A DNA stretch of 11,702 bases from Pseudomonadota bacterium (GCA_030597865.1 JAUVQZ010000071.1:1-11702); one strand, 5' to 3'; shown: positions 1 through 8,308, counted from the stretch's first letter. Translations and numbers: made by a program. The notes: generated by a model from the sequence alone, not told the origin.

Positions 1-9
1 CCATCAACC

Positions 10-39
10 GGCGCAGTGCTGCTAAACCAGCGCTGCGCC
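10..39. repeat. Strong inverted repeat (hairpin) at left edge
   Basis: The arms at 10-21 and 28-39 pair over 12 positions, with one T.G wobble (t17/g32) and a 6-base loop (CTAAAC). No T-run follows on either strand, so it lacks the usual form of an intrinsic terminator. It may be the 3' end structure of an upstream gene, a remnant palindromic repeat, or part of the leader of the formate dehydrogenase gene. Two frames are open from the left edge (to stops at 54-56 and 82-84), so the tail of an upstream gene could overlap this hairpin. The sequence does not decide between these. Confidence 0.6.
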
Positions 40-66
40 ATTACAGGTCACGATAACCACATGCCG

Positions 67-110
67 GCGCCATCACCCTGCTGAAATAATAATCAGCCGG
101 GTTATGGCGC
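67..110 (+). promoter_or_regulatory. Long imperfect hairpin in the leader of the formate dehydrogenase gene
   Basis: The left arm 67-84 and right arm 93-110 are complementary at 16 of 18 positions, around an AATAATAA loop (85-92). The structure ends 6 bases before the ATG at 117 and 33 bases before the ATG at 144. It would bury the sequence ahead of 117, which favours 144 as the true start. It could be a 5'-UTR structure or a dyad operator. I do not recognise a known riboswitch class here. No T-run follows, so termination is not suggested. Confidence 0.55.
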
Positions 111-143
111 AGGCCCATGACTTTTTTGCGGGATCATCAAAAA

Positions 144-3100
144 ATGAACATCACGATAAACGGCTCAGCAATTGTGGCCCAAGAGGGCATCACCATCCTA
201 GAGGCCGCCAGACGGGCCGAAATCCATATCCCCACCCTGTGCAGTGTTAAAGCCGGCCATGGCGAAACGGCCTGTGGCCTCTGTGTGGTGGAGGTGGCTG
301 GCGAGCCCCAGTTGCTGCGCGCCTGCGCCACTGAACTTGTCAACGGTATGGAGATTAACACCGACTCCGAGGCGATCAGCAGCCATCGTAAGGAACGGCT
401 GACCCTGCTCATGGCCGATCATTTCGGCGACTGCAAGGCCCCCTGCAACCTGACCTGTCCCGGCCAGATCAATGTCCAGGGCTATATTGCCCATGTGGCC
501 AAGGGCCAATATGAAGAGGCCCTGCGGCTGGTGATGGAGCGTAACCCCTTGCCCTTTTCCGTGGGTCGCGTCTGCCCCCGTTTTTGCGAGACCCGCTGCC
601 GCCGGATCCTGGTGGATGACCCGGTCTCCATCAACCATCTCAAACGTTTTGTGGCTGACTGGTGTATGGCCAACAAGGTTGACCTCCGTCTCGGCAAAGG
701 GGATGCCACCGGTAAAAGTATTGCTGTTATCGGCGGTGGTCCGGCTGGCCTGACAGCCGCCTATTTTCTGGCCCGCAAGGGCCATGAGGTCACCATTTTT
801 GAGGCGGCCCCCAAGCTGGGCGGCATGCTGCGCTATGGTCTCCCCGAATACAAGATCCCCAGGGATGTCCTGGATTACGAGATCAACACCATCCTTCGCC
901 TGGGTATCAATGTCCGTCTCAACCAGAAATGGGGCCTTGATTTCACCCTCCAGGATCTGCAGGATCAGAACTTTGACTCCACCCTGCTCACCGTGGGCTG
1001 CCAGGTGGACGAGCCCCTTGATATTCCCGGTGCCACCCTGGGTGGTGTTATGCCGGCCAGCCTTTTCCTCAAAGAGATGGCCATGGGCAAGGGGGGAGAA
1101 TATGGCCGGCGGGCCGCTGTCATTGGCGGCAATAATATTGCCATGGACACGGCCCGTTCCCTGATCCGGGCCGGGGTGGATGAGGTAACCGTCATCTACT
1201 TCCGCAGCCGGGATGAGATGCCGGCCAACCAACGCAACATCCGCGAGGCTGAACAGGACGGCGTGCAATTTCTGCTCATGGCCTCGCCGGTGCAGATCAG
1301 CCAGACCGGAGAGGCACTGGCCATGGAGTTGATCCGTATGCGCCTTGGCAAGCCGGATAAGCGGGGCAAGCGCCAACCAGAACCGGCACCTGGTTCCTCC
1401 AATACCCTGGAGGTGGAAACCATTATCTCGGCCAGCTCCCTGATGGCCAGTGATGGCCCCTTCACCGGCGGTGAACTGGAGAGGAGCCTTGAGCTCACCC
1501 CCAAAAACAACATCAAGGCCAACCCGCGCAGCTTTTTGACCAATTTGACAGACGTCTATGCTGCCGGGGATGCCACCAGTGGGCCCCGTTCGGTGATCCA
1601 GGCCGTGGTGGCCGCCCGCCGGGCCGTGGAAAATATCCACGCCCAGATCATGGGGGTGGCCAAGACCCCGGCTGACAGCCGTTTTAATTTCAGCCGCGGC
1701 AAGGCCTTTGATGATGTTGACCTGCGCAATTTTGACGGTATCCAGGTCAAGCTGCGGGAAAAACTGCCTGAACGTCCGCCTGAAATCGCCAGTCAGGATT
1801 TTGACGAGGTAAAGCTTGGTTTCAACGAAAAGATGGCCAAAACAGAGGCGGAGCGCTGCCTCTCCTGCGGCTGTACGGCCTTTGACCGCTGTACCCTGAA
1901 GGAATTAGCCCTGGAACATGGCCTTGACCCCAACAAAACAGCCCAGGCCACGGTCCCCACCTACCCGGTGGATGACCGCCATGCCGTGATCCGGGTGGAC
2001 CTGAACAAATGTATCTTCTGTCAGAACTGTGTCCAGGCCTGCGAATATGACGGCCTGGACCTCAGGGCCGCCTCTGTCAATGGGCAGGGCCAGGCCAGCA
2101 ATCTTTCCCTGGCCTTTAATGAAAACTGCATCTCCTGTGGTCAATGTGTGGATAACTGCTCCACCGGCGCCCTGAACAAAAAAGACCAGAATGTGCCCAT
2201 GGTCCATGAACCAATCCGGGATGTCCGCACCACCTGTCCCTATTGCGGGGCCGGTTGCCAGATGGTGCTGCGGGTCAAGGGGGACACCATCATGGAGGTC
2301 ACCTCCGACCCTGAGCTGGCCCCTAATTACGGGGCCCTCTGCGTCAAGGGCCGTTTTGGCTTCAATTTTGTCCAGAGCCCGGAAAGGCTGACCATGCCCC
2401 TGGTGCGCCGCAACGGCCACCTGGTGGAGACGAGCTGGGAAGATGCCCTGGACACGGTGGCCAAACGCTTTTTTGACATCAAGGCCATGTACGGCCCTGA
2501 CGCCATTGCCGGTTTTTCCTGTGCCCGGGCCACCAATGAGGAAAATTTCCTCATGCAGAAATTCATGCGCACGGCCATTGGCACAAATAATATCGACCAT
2601 TGCGCCCGACTCTGACACGCTCCAACGGTGGCCAGTTTGGCCCTCACCTTTGGCAGCGGCGCCATGACCAACTCCATTGCCGACACCAACATAACCGATC
2701 TCTTTTTTATGATCGGCTCCAACCCCGACACCAGCCACCCCACCATTGGCCTGCGCATCCATCAGGCCGTGGACCGGGGCGCCAAACTGGTGGTGGTTGA
2801 TCCGCGTAAGACACGGCTTGCTGAACGGGCCGATCTCTGGCTCCGCATTTTACCGGGAACCGACGTGGCCCTGCTCAATGGCCTGATGCACATTATCCTG
2901 GAAGAGGAACTGTGGGATAAAAAATTCGTCGAGGAGCGCACCGAGGATTTTCAGACCCTGACCGAGATGGTCAAGGATTACCCGCCCACCAAGGTGGCGG
3001 AACTCACCGGTCTGCCCGAAGATCAACTTTACCAGGCGGCCCGGCTCTATGCGGCAGACGGCCGACACGCCATCTACCATGGCATGGGCATCACCCATTA

Positions 3101-4253
3101 CACCACGGGCACCGACCGGGTGAAATCCATTGCCAACATGGCCATGCTCTGCGGCAAGGTCGGGGTGGAAGGGGGCGGCTGTAATCCCCTCCGCGGCCAG
3201 AATAATGTCCAGGGCGCCTGTGACATGGGGGCCCTGTTTAATACCCTGCCCGGCTATGGCGGTCTGGATAACGACGACCTCTTTGACCAGTATGAAAAGG
3301 TCTGGAGCGTTAAACTGCCGCGCCGGCCAGGAAAACCCGCCACCGAGGTGTGGGACCATGTCTTCACCGGTGAGATCAGGGGCCTGTATGTCTTTGGTGA
3401 AGACCCTGCCGTGGCCGACGCCAATATCGGCCATGTCCAGGAGGCCTTGAAAGAGGTGGATTTTCTGGTGGTGCAGGACATCTTCCTCACCGACACCGCC
3501 AAAATGGCCGACGTGGTGCTGCCGGCCGCCTGTTTCGCTGAAAAGGACGGCACCTTCACCTGTACCGAACGCCGGGTGCAACGGGTGCGCAAGGCGGTGG
3601 AAGCGCCGGGTCAGGCCCGGCCAGACTGGCAGATATTCTGTGACCTGGCCCGCAAGATGGGTTATGAGATGCACTATGATTCCCCGGAGGATATCTTTAA
3701 CGAGATAAACCAGCTATTACCCCAGTATGCGGGTATAACCTATGGGCGCATTGACCAAGAGGGCTTGCAATGGCCGGTGCCGGATGCAAACCATCCCGGT
3801 ACCCCCACCCTGCACACCGAGACCTTTACCAGGGGCCTGGGGCTCTTTATCCCTGAGCCCTACCTGCCCCCCAGGGAGCCCGTGGACGAGGAGTACCCCA
3901 TGCTCTTTACCACCGGCCGGGAGTATGCCCGTTACAACTTCAGCTCCATGACCGGCAAGACATCGGAAATCGATGTCATCGCCCCAGAGGCCTTGGCCGA
4001 GGTTAATCCAGCTGATGCGGCAAGGATGGGCATAAGGGAGGGCGATGTGCTGAACCTCACCTCCCGCCGTGGTTCCATACAGATAAAGGCAACCATCACC
4101 GAACGTTCCCAGCTGGGCACCATCTTCACGGTGTACAACTATCTGGAGACCCCGGTGAACTACCTCACCCTCGATGCCCTGGACCGGTTGTCCAAGACAC
4201 CGGAGTATAAACTCTGCGCCATCAAGGTGGAGATAGTGGAGGAGAAAATGTGA
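144..4253 (+). CDS. Selenocysteine formate dehydrogenase alpha subunit fused to a GltD/NfnB-like NAD(P) module
   Basis: Predicted cytoplasmic enzyme oxidising formate (or reducing CO2) at a Mo/W-bis-MGD site and passing electrons through Fe-S clusters to FAD and NAD(P). The in-frame TGA at 2613-2615 is read as Sec824: it follows DHCAR-L and precedes H-A-P-T-V, matching the Sec-His pair of FdhF, and the frame stays open to 4253. Numbering from ATG 144: NuoG-type [2Fe-2S] domain with C33, C44, C47, C61; GltD-like cysteines 97-105 and 144-152; FAD motif GGGPAG near 198; second nucleotide-binding motif GGNNIA near 328; flavoprotein AGD near 474; cysteine cluster 572-583; two [4Fe-4S] ferredoxin motifs at 623-633 and 662-672; FdhF cluster C698, C701, C705, C733 with Lys735; later NPLRGQNNVQGACDMG. 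The 117 ATG adds nine residues, but GGGA at 130-133 and the natural NuoG-like MNITI start favour 144. No signal peptide is visible. Bifurcation or direct NAD(P) coupling is inference. Confidence 0.93.
2613..2648 (+). promoter_or_regulatory. Selenocysteine UGA codon and bacterial SECIS-like hairpin
   Basis: The TGA at 2613-2615 is followed by a hairpin inside the coding region. An upper stem pairs 2630-2633 with 2639-2642 around the loop AGTTT (2634-2638), and a lower stem pairs 2627-2629 with 2646-2648 across a CTC bulge. In E. coli fdhF the SECIS apical loop carries a GU that SelB contacts, and here GU (2635-2636) falls at the same distance from the UGA. The flanking amino acids also match FdhF. 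This supports read-through with selenocysteine rather than termination, and implies selA, selB, selC and selD elsewhere in the genome. Confidence 0.88.
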
Positions 4254-4275
4254 ACACATTCGTGGCAGAGGCATC

Positions 4276-5274
4276 ATGAGAATTGCCATAAACGGTTTCG
4301 GGCGGATCGGCAGACAGGTGGCCAGGATTCTCCTGTCTAGGCCTGCCGGCCCCCTGGAACTCGCAGCAATCAACACCCTGGAGGACATTGACACCTCTGC
4401 CCATCTTCTGCAGTATGACACGACCCACGGTGTTTTTCCCGGCAGGGTGGAGGCAGGCACGGATCATCTTGTCATTAACGGCCGGGCCATCCCGTTTTCC
4501 CGCCATCGCCAACCAAAACACCTGGAGTGGGGCCAAGGTGGCATAGATCTGGTTCTGGAGTGCAGCGGTGTCTTGAAAAATGACGCCCATCTCCATATCC
4601 GGGCCGGGGCCCGGCAGGTGATCGTTGCCTGCTCAACGGACCATGCCGATATCACCATCTGCATGGGGATAAATCAGGGCCTATATGATCCTGCCAGGCA
4701 CAGGGTAATCAGTGCCTCGAACTGTACGGCCAACTGCCTGGCCCCGCTGGCCAAGGTGCTTAATGACACCTTCGATATTGACCATGGCATGGTGACCTTT
4801 CTGCACTCCTACACCAGTGACCAGGCCCTGCTCGATAATGATTATGGGGACCTGCGCCGCTGTCGTTCGGCAACAACCAATATTATTCCCACCACCACCA
4901 GTGGCATTGGCGAGATGACCAAGGTACTTCCCCAGCTGGCCGGCCGGATCAGCGGTATGGCCTTGCGGATACCAAGCCCAGTGGTCCATGGCGCTGATTT
5001 CACGGTCAGGGTCAAGAAAAGGGGGGGCCAGGGCGACCTGTTGGCCGCCTTTGACACGGCTGCCAGCCACGAATTACAAGGAATCCTGATGGTCAACCGG
5101 GCCCCCCTGGTGAGTTCTGACTTTAAGGGCAACAGCCATTCGGCCATTGTTGATGCGGAATTCTGCCATTGCCATGGCGATCTTATCAAGGTTTTGGCCT
5201 GGCAGGATAACGAGCATGGCTATAGCTCCCGCCTGGTTGATCTGGCCGGCTATATTGCCTCGGTGCTAAGATAG
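4276..5274 (+). CDS. gap: Type I glyceraldehyde-3-phosphate dehydrogenase, divergent paralogue
   Basis: 332 residues, the usual length for this family. The Rossmann motif INGFGRIGR is at 5-13, catalytic Cys150 lies in SNCTANC, catalytic His177 is in HSYTSDQ, DLRR is near 192, and phosphate-site Arg231 is in MALRIP. Several normally fixed positions differ. The Asp after the second beta strand (usual INDL) is Thr34, the Ser before the catalytic Cys is Asn149, the Gly of PTTTG is Ser209, and the usual NEW/TGYS is NEHGYS. Loss of that Asp is also seen in NADP-using GapB enzymes, so relaxed or NADP specificity is possible. The Asn149 and Ser209 changes fall in the inorganic-phosphate site and could alter substrate or rate. 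It starts 22 bp after the formate dehydrogenase stop, with a purine-rich GGCAGAGG upstream, so co-transcription is likely. It could be a non-glycolytic or non-phosphorylating relative. The fold assignment is firm, the exact substrate is not. Confidence 0.88.
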   Translation: MRIAINGFGRIGRQVARILLSRPAGPLELAAINTLEDIDTSAHLLQYDTTHGVFPGRVEAGTDHLVINGRAIPFSRHRQPKHLEWGQGGIDLVLECSGVLKNDAHLHIRAGARQVIVACSTDHADITICMGINQGLYDPARHRVISASNCTANCLAPLAKVLNDTFDIDHGMVTFLHSYTSDQALLDNDYGDLRRCRSATTNIIPTTTSGIGEMTKVLPQLAGRISGMALRIPSPVVHGADFTVRVKKRGGQGDLLAAFDTAASHELQGILMVNRAPLVSSDFKGNSHSAIVDAEFCHCHGDLIKVLAWQDNEHGYSSRLVDLAGYIASVLR

Positions 5275-5320
5275 GTAAGGCTCTGGTTCGTGAATTGTCC
5301 AAGGATGAGATTTTTCCCAT

Positions 5321-5347
5321 TGCCTTGGCTATGTATCAGCCAGGGCA
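5321..5347. repeat. Inverted repeat between gap and iorA
   Basis: The arms 5321-5330 and 5338-5347 form a 10-bp stem with one T.G wobble and a 7-base loop (ATGTATC). No T-run follows on the + strand, so a classical intrinsic terminator is not supported. It may be an mRNA processing or stability element, or an operator for iorAB. It lies in the only sizeable gap (179 bp) among the first four genes. Confidence 0.45.
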
Positions 5348-5363
5348 TTATGAACAGATAAAC

Positions 5364-5386
5364 CCAGGTGGCCAAAACCAGCCTGG
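5364..5386. repeat. Second, weaker inverted repeat upstream of iorA
   Basis: CCAGG (5364-5368) with TGG (5369-5371) pairs with CCA (5378-5380) and CCTGG (5382-5386), leaving one bulged G and a CCAAAA loop. It lies 17 bases downstream of the 5321-5347 hairpin. Its function is unknown and it could be chance in GC-rich DNA. Confidence 0.3.
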
Positions 5387-5453
5387 CCAGTCCCCAAAGA
5401 ACCCCAAAAGCGCCCAGCGTTGAACCTTCCCATGGAAATAGAGAGGAAAAAAG

Positions 5454-7328
5454 ATGCATAAATTATTGAATGATGAGCCAGGCAACAAGATGCTGCTGCT
5501 TGGCAACGAGGCCATTGCCCGGGGGGCCATTGAGGCCGGAGTGGCGGTTACCGCCGCCTATCCAGGCACACCCTCCTCCGAGATTTCCCTTAATTTTTTC
5601 CAGATGTCCCAGGCCAGTGATCTCTATTTTGAGTACAGCGTCAACGAAAAGGTGTCCCTGGAGGTGACGGCTGCCGCCGCCAATACAGGGGTGCGCTCCA
5701 TGTGCATCATGAAACATGTGGGCATGAATGTCGCAGCTGATGCCCTGATGACCCTGGCCTATGTAGGGGTAAGGGGCGGCCTGGTTATCCTGGTGGCCGA
5801 TGATCCCTTCATGTTTTCCAGCCAGAATGAACAGGACAGCCGTTATTACGCCAAACTGGCAGGCCTGCCCATGCTGGAGCCATCCACCGTTGCCGAGGCC
5901 AAGGAGATGACCCGCCAGGCCTTTGAGTTGTCGGAACAGCTGGAGGAACCGGTTCTGCTGCGCACCACCACCCGGATCAACCACTCCACCGCCGTTGTTG
6001 AGTTGGGCGCCATCACCAAACCGCAGCCCAGGGGTGATTTCAGCCGGGATCCCATGCGCTATGTGACCATTCCGGCGGTGTCGCGCCAGCTCCACGCCCG
6101 CCTCCTTGCCAATCTTGGCAAGGCAACGGAGATGGCCAACCACTCCCCCTTCAACTTCATTGATGGCAAAGGCGATTGGGGCATTATCTGTAATGGGGTG
6201 AGCTATAGCTATGTCGCTGACGCGGTCCAGGACCTTAAGCTGGATGGTCAGGTCAAGATTCTCCGCCTCGGTTTCTCCCATCCCCTGCCGGAAGAGCTGA
6301 TTAAAGACTTTCTGGGTAACTGCCAGAGGGTGCTCATCGTTGAAGAGGGTGAACCGGTGCTGGAAGAGGGGATCAAGGCCTTGGCCCAGGAAGAGAAGAT
6401 GACCATGGCCATTAATGGGAAGGGCCCGGAGCTCTTTTCCCGTCTCTACGAGTTTGACCCGGCCCTGGTCAGGGAGAGAATCGCCACATATTTTTCGGTG
6501 GCCAACACGGCCCTGAGCGGCTCGCAATACTCGGGCCAGGCGGATTTACCGCCCCGGCCTCCCACCCTATGCGCCGGATGCTCCCACCGGGCCACCTTCC
6601 ATGCCGTCAAGAAAGCGGCCCAGGACCTGGATGTGATCTATCCCACCGACATTGGCTGTTATACCCTGGGGATGCTACCGCCCTTGGGCATGGCCGATTT
6701 CCTGATCTGCATGGGCTCCTCCACCGGCACTGCCGCAGGCTTCAGCAAGACCCTGGACAAAAAGGTGATCTCATTTTGCGGGGATTCCACCTTCTTCCAC
6801 TCTGCCATGGCAGGGCTGATCAATGCGGTTTTCAATAAGCATAATTTCACCCTGGTCATCCTGGACAACGGCACCACGGCCATGACCGGCCACCAGCCCC
6901 ACCCCGGCGTTGACATGGAGAAACTGGGTCTCTCCGGTCATGGCCGTATTGACATCGAAGAGGTGGTCAAGGCCCTGGGTGTCGGCCACCTGGCGGTGAT
7001 TGAGCCATTCAAACTGAAAAAGAGCATTGCCACACTCCAGGAGGCCTTTGCCTTTAAGGGCGTGTCCGTGGTGATTGCCCGGGAGATCTGTACCCTCTAC
7101 GGCAAGAGTCTGAAGATGCCGGCCATGAAGCCGTTTTATGTCAGTGATCGCTGCTGCAACCACCGGGACTGCATTGACCAGCTTGGTTGTCCGGCCTTTT
7201 CCATCAAGGATGACCGGGTCACCATCGACCCTGACCGCTGCACCGGCTGCGCCGTCTGTGCCCAGGTCTGTCCGGAGAATGCCATCCTGCCTCTTAAAAA
7301 CAAAGCCTCCCAGGGGGACAAGATATGA
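5454..7328 (+). CDS. iorA: Indolepyruvate:ferredoxin oxidoreductase, alpha subunit
   Basis: Large subunit of the cytoplasmic enzyme that oxidatively decarboxylates aryl-2-oxoacids (indolepyruvate, phenylpyruvate and similar) to aryl-acyl-CoA and CO2, reducing ferredoxin. At 624 residues it has the family's usual length. The N-terminal pyrimidine-binding domain begins with LLGNEAIARG and has AAYPGTPSSE at 34-43. The thiamine-diphosphate domain has CAGCSHR at 373-379, the TDIGCYTLG region near 398-406, and the metal-ThDP motif GDSTFFH at 443-449 with ILDN at 469-472. The C-terminal ferredoxin domain has C596, C599, C602 and C606. A second set is C567/C568, C573 and C579. AGAGGA about 7 bases before ATG 5454 is a good ribosome binding site and fixes the start. 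It overlaps iorB by 4 bp. The reaction and partner come from family knowledge, and substrate range cannot be read from sequence. Confidence 0.95.
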   Translation: MHKLLNDEPGNKMLLLGNEAIARGAIEAGVAVTAAYPGTPSSEISLNFFQMSQASDLYFEYSVNEKVSLEVTAAAANTGVRSMCIMKHVGMNVAADALMTLAYVGVRGGLVILVADDPFMFSSQNEQDSRYYAKLAGLPMLEPSTVAEAKEMTRQAFELSEQLEEPVLLRTTTRINHSTAVVELGAITKPQPRGDFSRDPMRYVTIPAVSRQLHARLLANLGKATEMANHSPFNFIDGKGDWGIICNGVSYSYVADAVQDLKLDGQVKILRLGFSHPLPEELIKDFLGNCQRVLIVEEGEPVLEEGIKALAQEEKMTMAINGKGPELFSRLYEFDPALVRERIATYFSVANTALSGSQYSGQADLPPRPPTLCAGCSHRATFHAVKKAAQDLDVIYPTDIGCYTLGMLPPLGMADFLICMGSSTGTAAGFSKTLDKKVISFCGDSTFFHSAMAGLINAVFNKHNFTLVILDNGTTAMTGHQPHPGVDMEKLGLSGHGRIDIEEVVKALGVGHLAVIEPFKLKKSIATLQEAFAFKGVSVVIAREICTLYGKSLKMPAMKPFYVSDRCCNHRDCIDQLGCPAFSIKDDRVTIDPDRCTGCAVCAQVCPENAILPLKNKASQGDKI

Positions 7329-7912
7329 ACGTGACCAGATTAATGATCGTGGCCGTGGGTGGCCAGGGCAACCTGCTGGCGGCCAAGGTGCTTGGCGAGG
7401 CTGCCCTGCTGGCCGGTATTCCAGTACGGATGAGTGAAATCCATGGCATGGCCCAGCGGGGCGGGGTGGTTGAATCGGCCATTGTTTTTGGGGATGCCAA
7501 GAGTTCGCTGATCTCAGACGGTGAGGCGGATATCCTGGCCGGCTTTGAGCCCCTGGAGACCTTACGGGCCCTGGCCAAATGCAATAAGAACACCGTGGTG
7601 CTCACCAGCACCGCTCCCCTGCCGCCCTTTGCAGCGGCGGTGGGCAAGGCGACCTATCCTGATCTGCCCTCATTACAAAGGCAGATCCTCGATTATGCCG
7701 GCAGCCTCACGGCCTTTGACGCGGAGAAACTGGCCCGCGAGGCTGGAAATGTCATGGCAGTGAACATGGTCATCCTGGGCGCCCTGGCCGCCACCAAGCT
7801 GTTGCCCGTCTCAGCGGCCAACATCAGGGAAACGATCCGCACCAAAACCCGGCAAAACTTTGTGGAAACAAACCTCAAGGCCTTTGAGCTTGGTTTCAAT
7901 CAAAGTGCTTGA
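7325..7912 (+). CDS. iorB: Indolepyruvate:ferredoxin oxidoreductase, beta subunit
   Basis: 195 residues, the normal size for IorB, formed by one pyruvate/ketoisovalerate oxidoreductase gamma-type domain. GGQGNLLAAKVLGEAA at 13-28 is the characteristic start, and SEIHGMAQRGGVVES near 38-52 is strongly conserved in this family and lies at the interface that binds CoA or the partner subunit. The ATG at 7325 overlaps the iorA TGA stop (ATGA), so translation is probably coupled and subunits are made in equal amounts. No clear terminator follows: the next 100 bp contain only a weak TGCCC/GGGCA inverted repeat. Confidence 0.94.
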   Translation: MNVTRLMIVAVGGQGNLLAAKVLGEAALLAGIPVRMSEIHGMAQRGGVVESAIVFGDAKSSLISDGEADILAGFEPLETLRALAKCNKNTVVLTSTAPLPPFAAAVGKATYPDLPSLQRQILDYAGSLTAFDAEKLAREAGNVMAVNMVILGALAATKLLPVSAANIRETIRTKTRQNFVETNLKAFELGFNQSA

Positions 7913-8016
7913 TTGGGAACCACCATGCCCAGGCACGTTAAGGGCAGGTGATCTACAACAAGCCTTTGCCAGCCAACTGAGCCTCATCTTCAATTCAAAC
8001 AGTGGAGAAAAATACA

Positions 8017-8298
8017 ATGAACACATTTAGTAAATCACTCACATTGACGGCAGCCCTTTTTTTATTGATAGGTATAGGTGGTTGCGAACAGATTGACGAG
8101 GCGAAAAAGGCAGCCGGTGGCCTGGTAACAGAGTCAGTGGATGGGGCGAAAAAAGCGGCGGCCGAGATAGTGGCGCAATCCGTGGATGACGCAAAAAAGG
8201 CCATTGGCATTGCAGCGGAAAACCCCGCAGAACCCCAGGTCCAGGGCGAGGATCAGGATGGCGGGTCAGGCCCACAGCAAGGTGGTAAGGAAAAGTAA
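8017..8298 (+). CDS. Small repeat-containing lipoprotein
   Basis: 93 residues. The signal peptide has a lysine at position 6, a hydrophobic core at 8-20 and a lipobox ending GIGGC with acylated Cys23, so it is predicted to be exported and lipid-anchored. The mature part opens with three 15-residue units starting near Ile26, Val41 and Val56, each with the pattern (I/V)D-x-AKKA, which should form amphipathic helices. The C-terminus (about 69-93) is rich in Gly, Gln, Glu and Pro and looks disordered. GTGGAG at 8002-8007, about 9 bases upstream, supports ATG 8017 over the GTG at 8002. I do not recognise a specific family. Alanine/lysine helical repeats of this kind occur in envelope-stress and LEA-like or apolipoprotein-like proteins, but that is only a resemblance. 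Confidence 0.8.
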   Translation: MNTFSKSLTLTAALFLLIGIGGCEQIDEAKKAAGGLVTESVDGAKKAAAEIVAQSVDDAKKAIGIAAENPAEPQVQGEDQDGGSGPQQGGKEK

Positions 8299-8308
8299 CC
8301 TCCCCTGT

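Noticed and set aside
117..143. ATG 117 as start of the formate dehydrogenase
   Set aside because: Its upstream region is taken up by the 67-110 hairpin and has no ribosome binding site, while ATG 144 has GGGA at fitting distance and gives the normal NuoG-like N-terminus.
198..1640. Long minus-strand open frame (480 codons) inside the formate dehydrogenase gene
   Set aside because: It lies wholly opposite strongly conserved Fe-S and FAD domain coding sequence. Its translation is rich in Gly, His and Gln with no recognisable motif, as expected for a shadow in GC-rich DNA.
2628..4253. Second half of the formate dehydrogenase as a separate gene starting at GTG 2628
   Set aside because: That GTG is an internal valine inside the SECIS stem, the upstream bases have no ribosome binding site role, and the conserved protein continues directly across the UGA.
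5250..5459. Minus-strand hydrophobic ORF of 69 codons across the gap-iorA interval
   Set aside because: Its translation does look membrane-like, but it overlaps both neighbouring genes, has no ribosome binding site before its ATG, and its hydrophobic character can arise from the inverted repeats on the other strand. Conservation would be needed to revive it.
7924..7954. Possible terminator after iorB
   Set aside because: Only a 5-bp TGCCC/GGGCA pair with an 11-base loop and no T-run is present, too weak to call.
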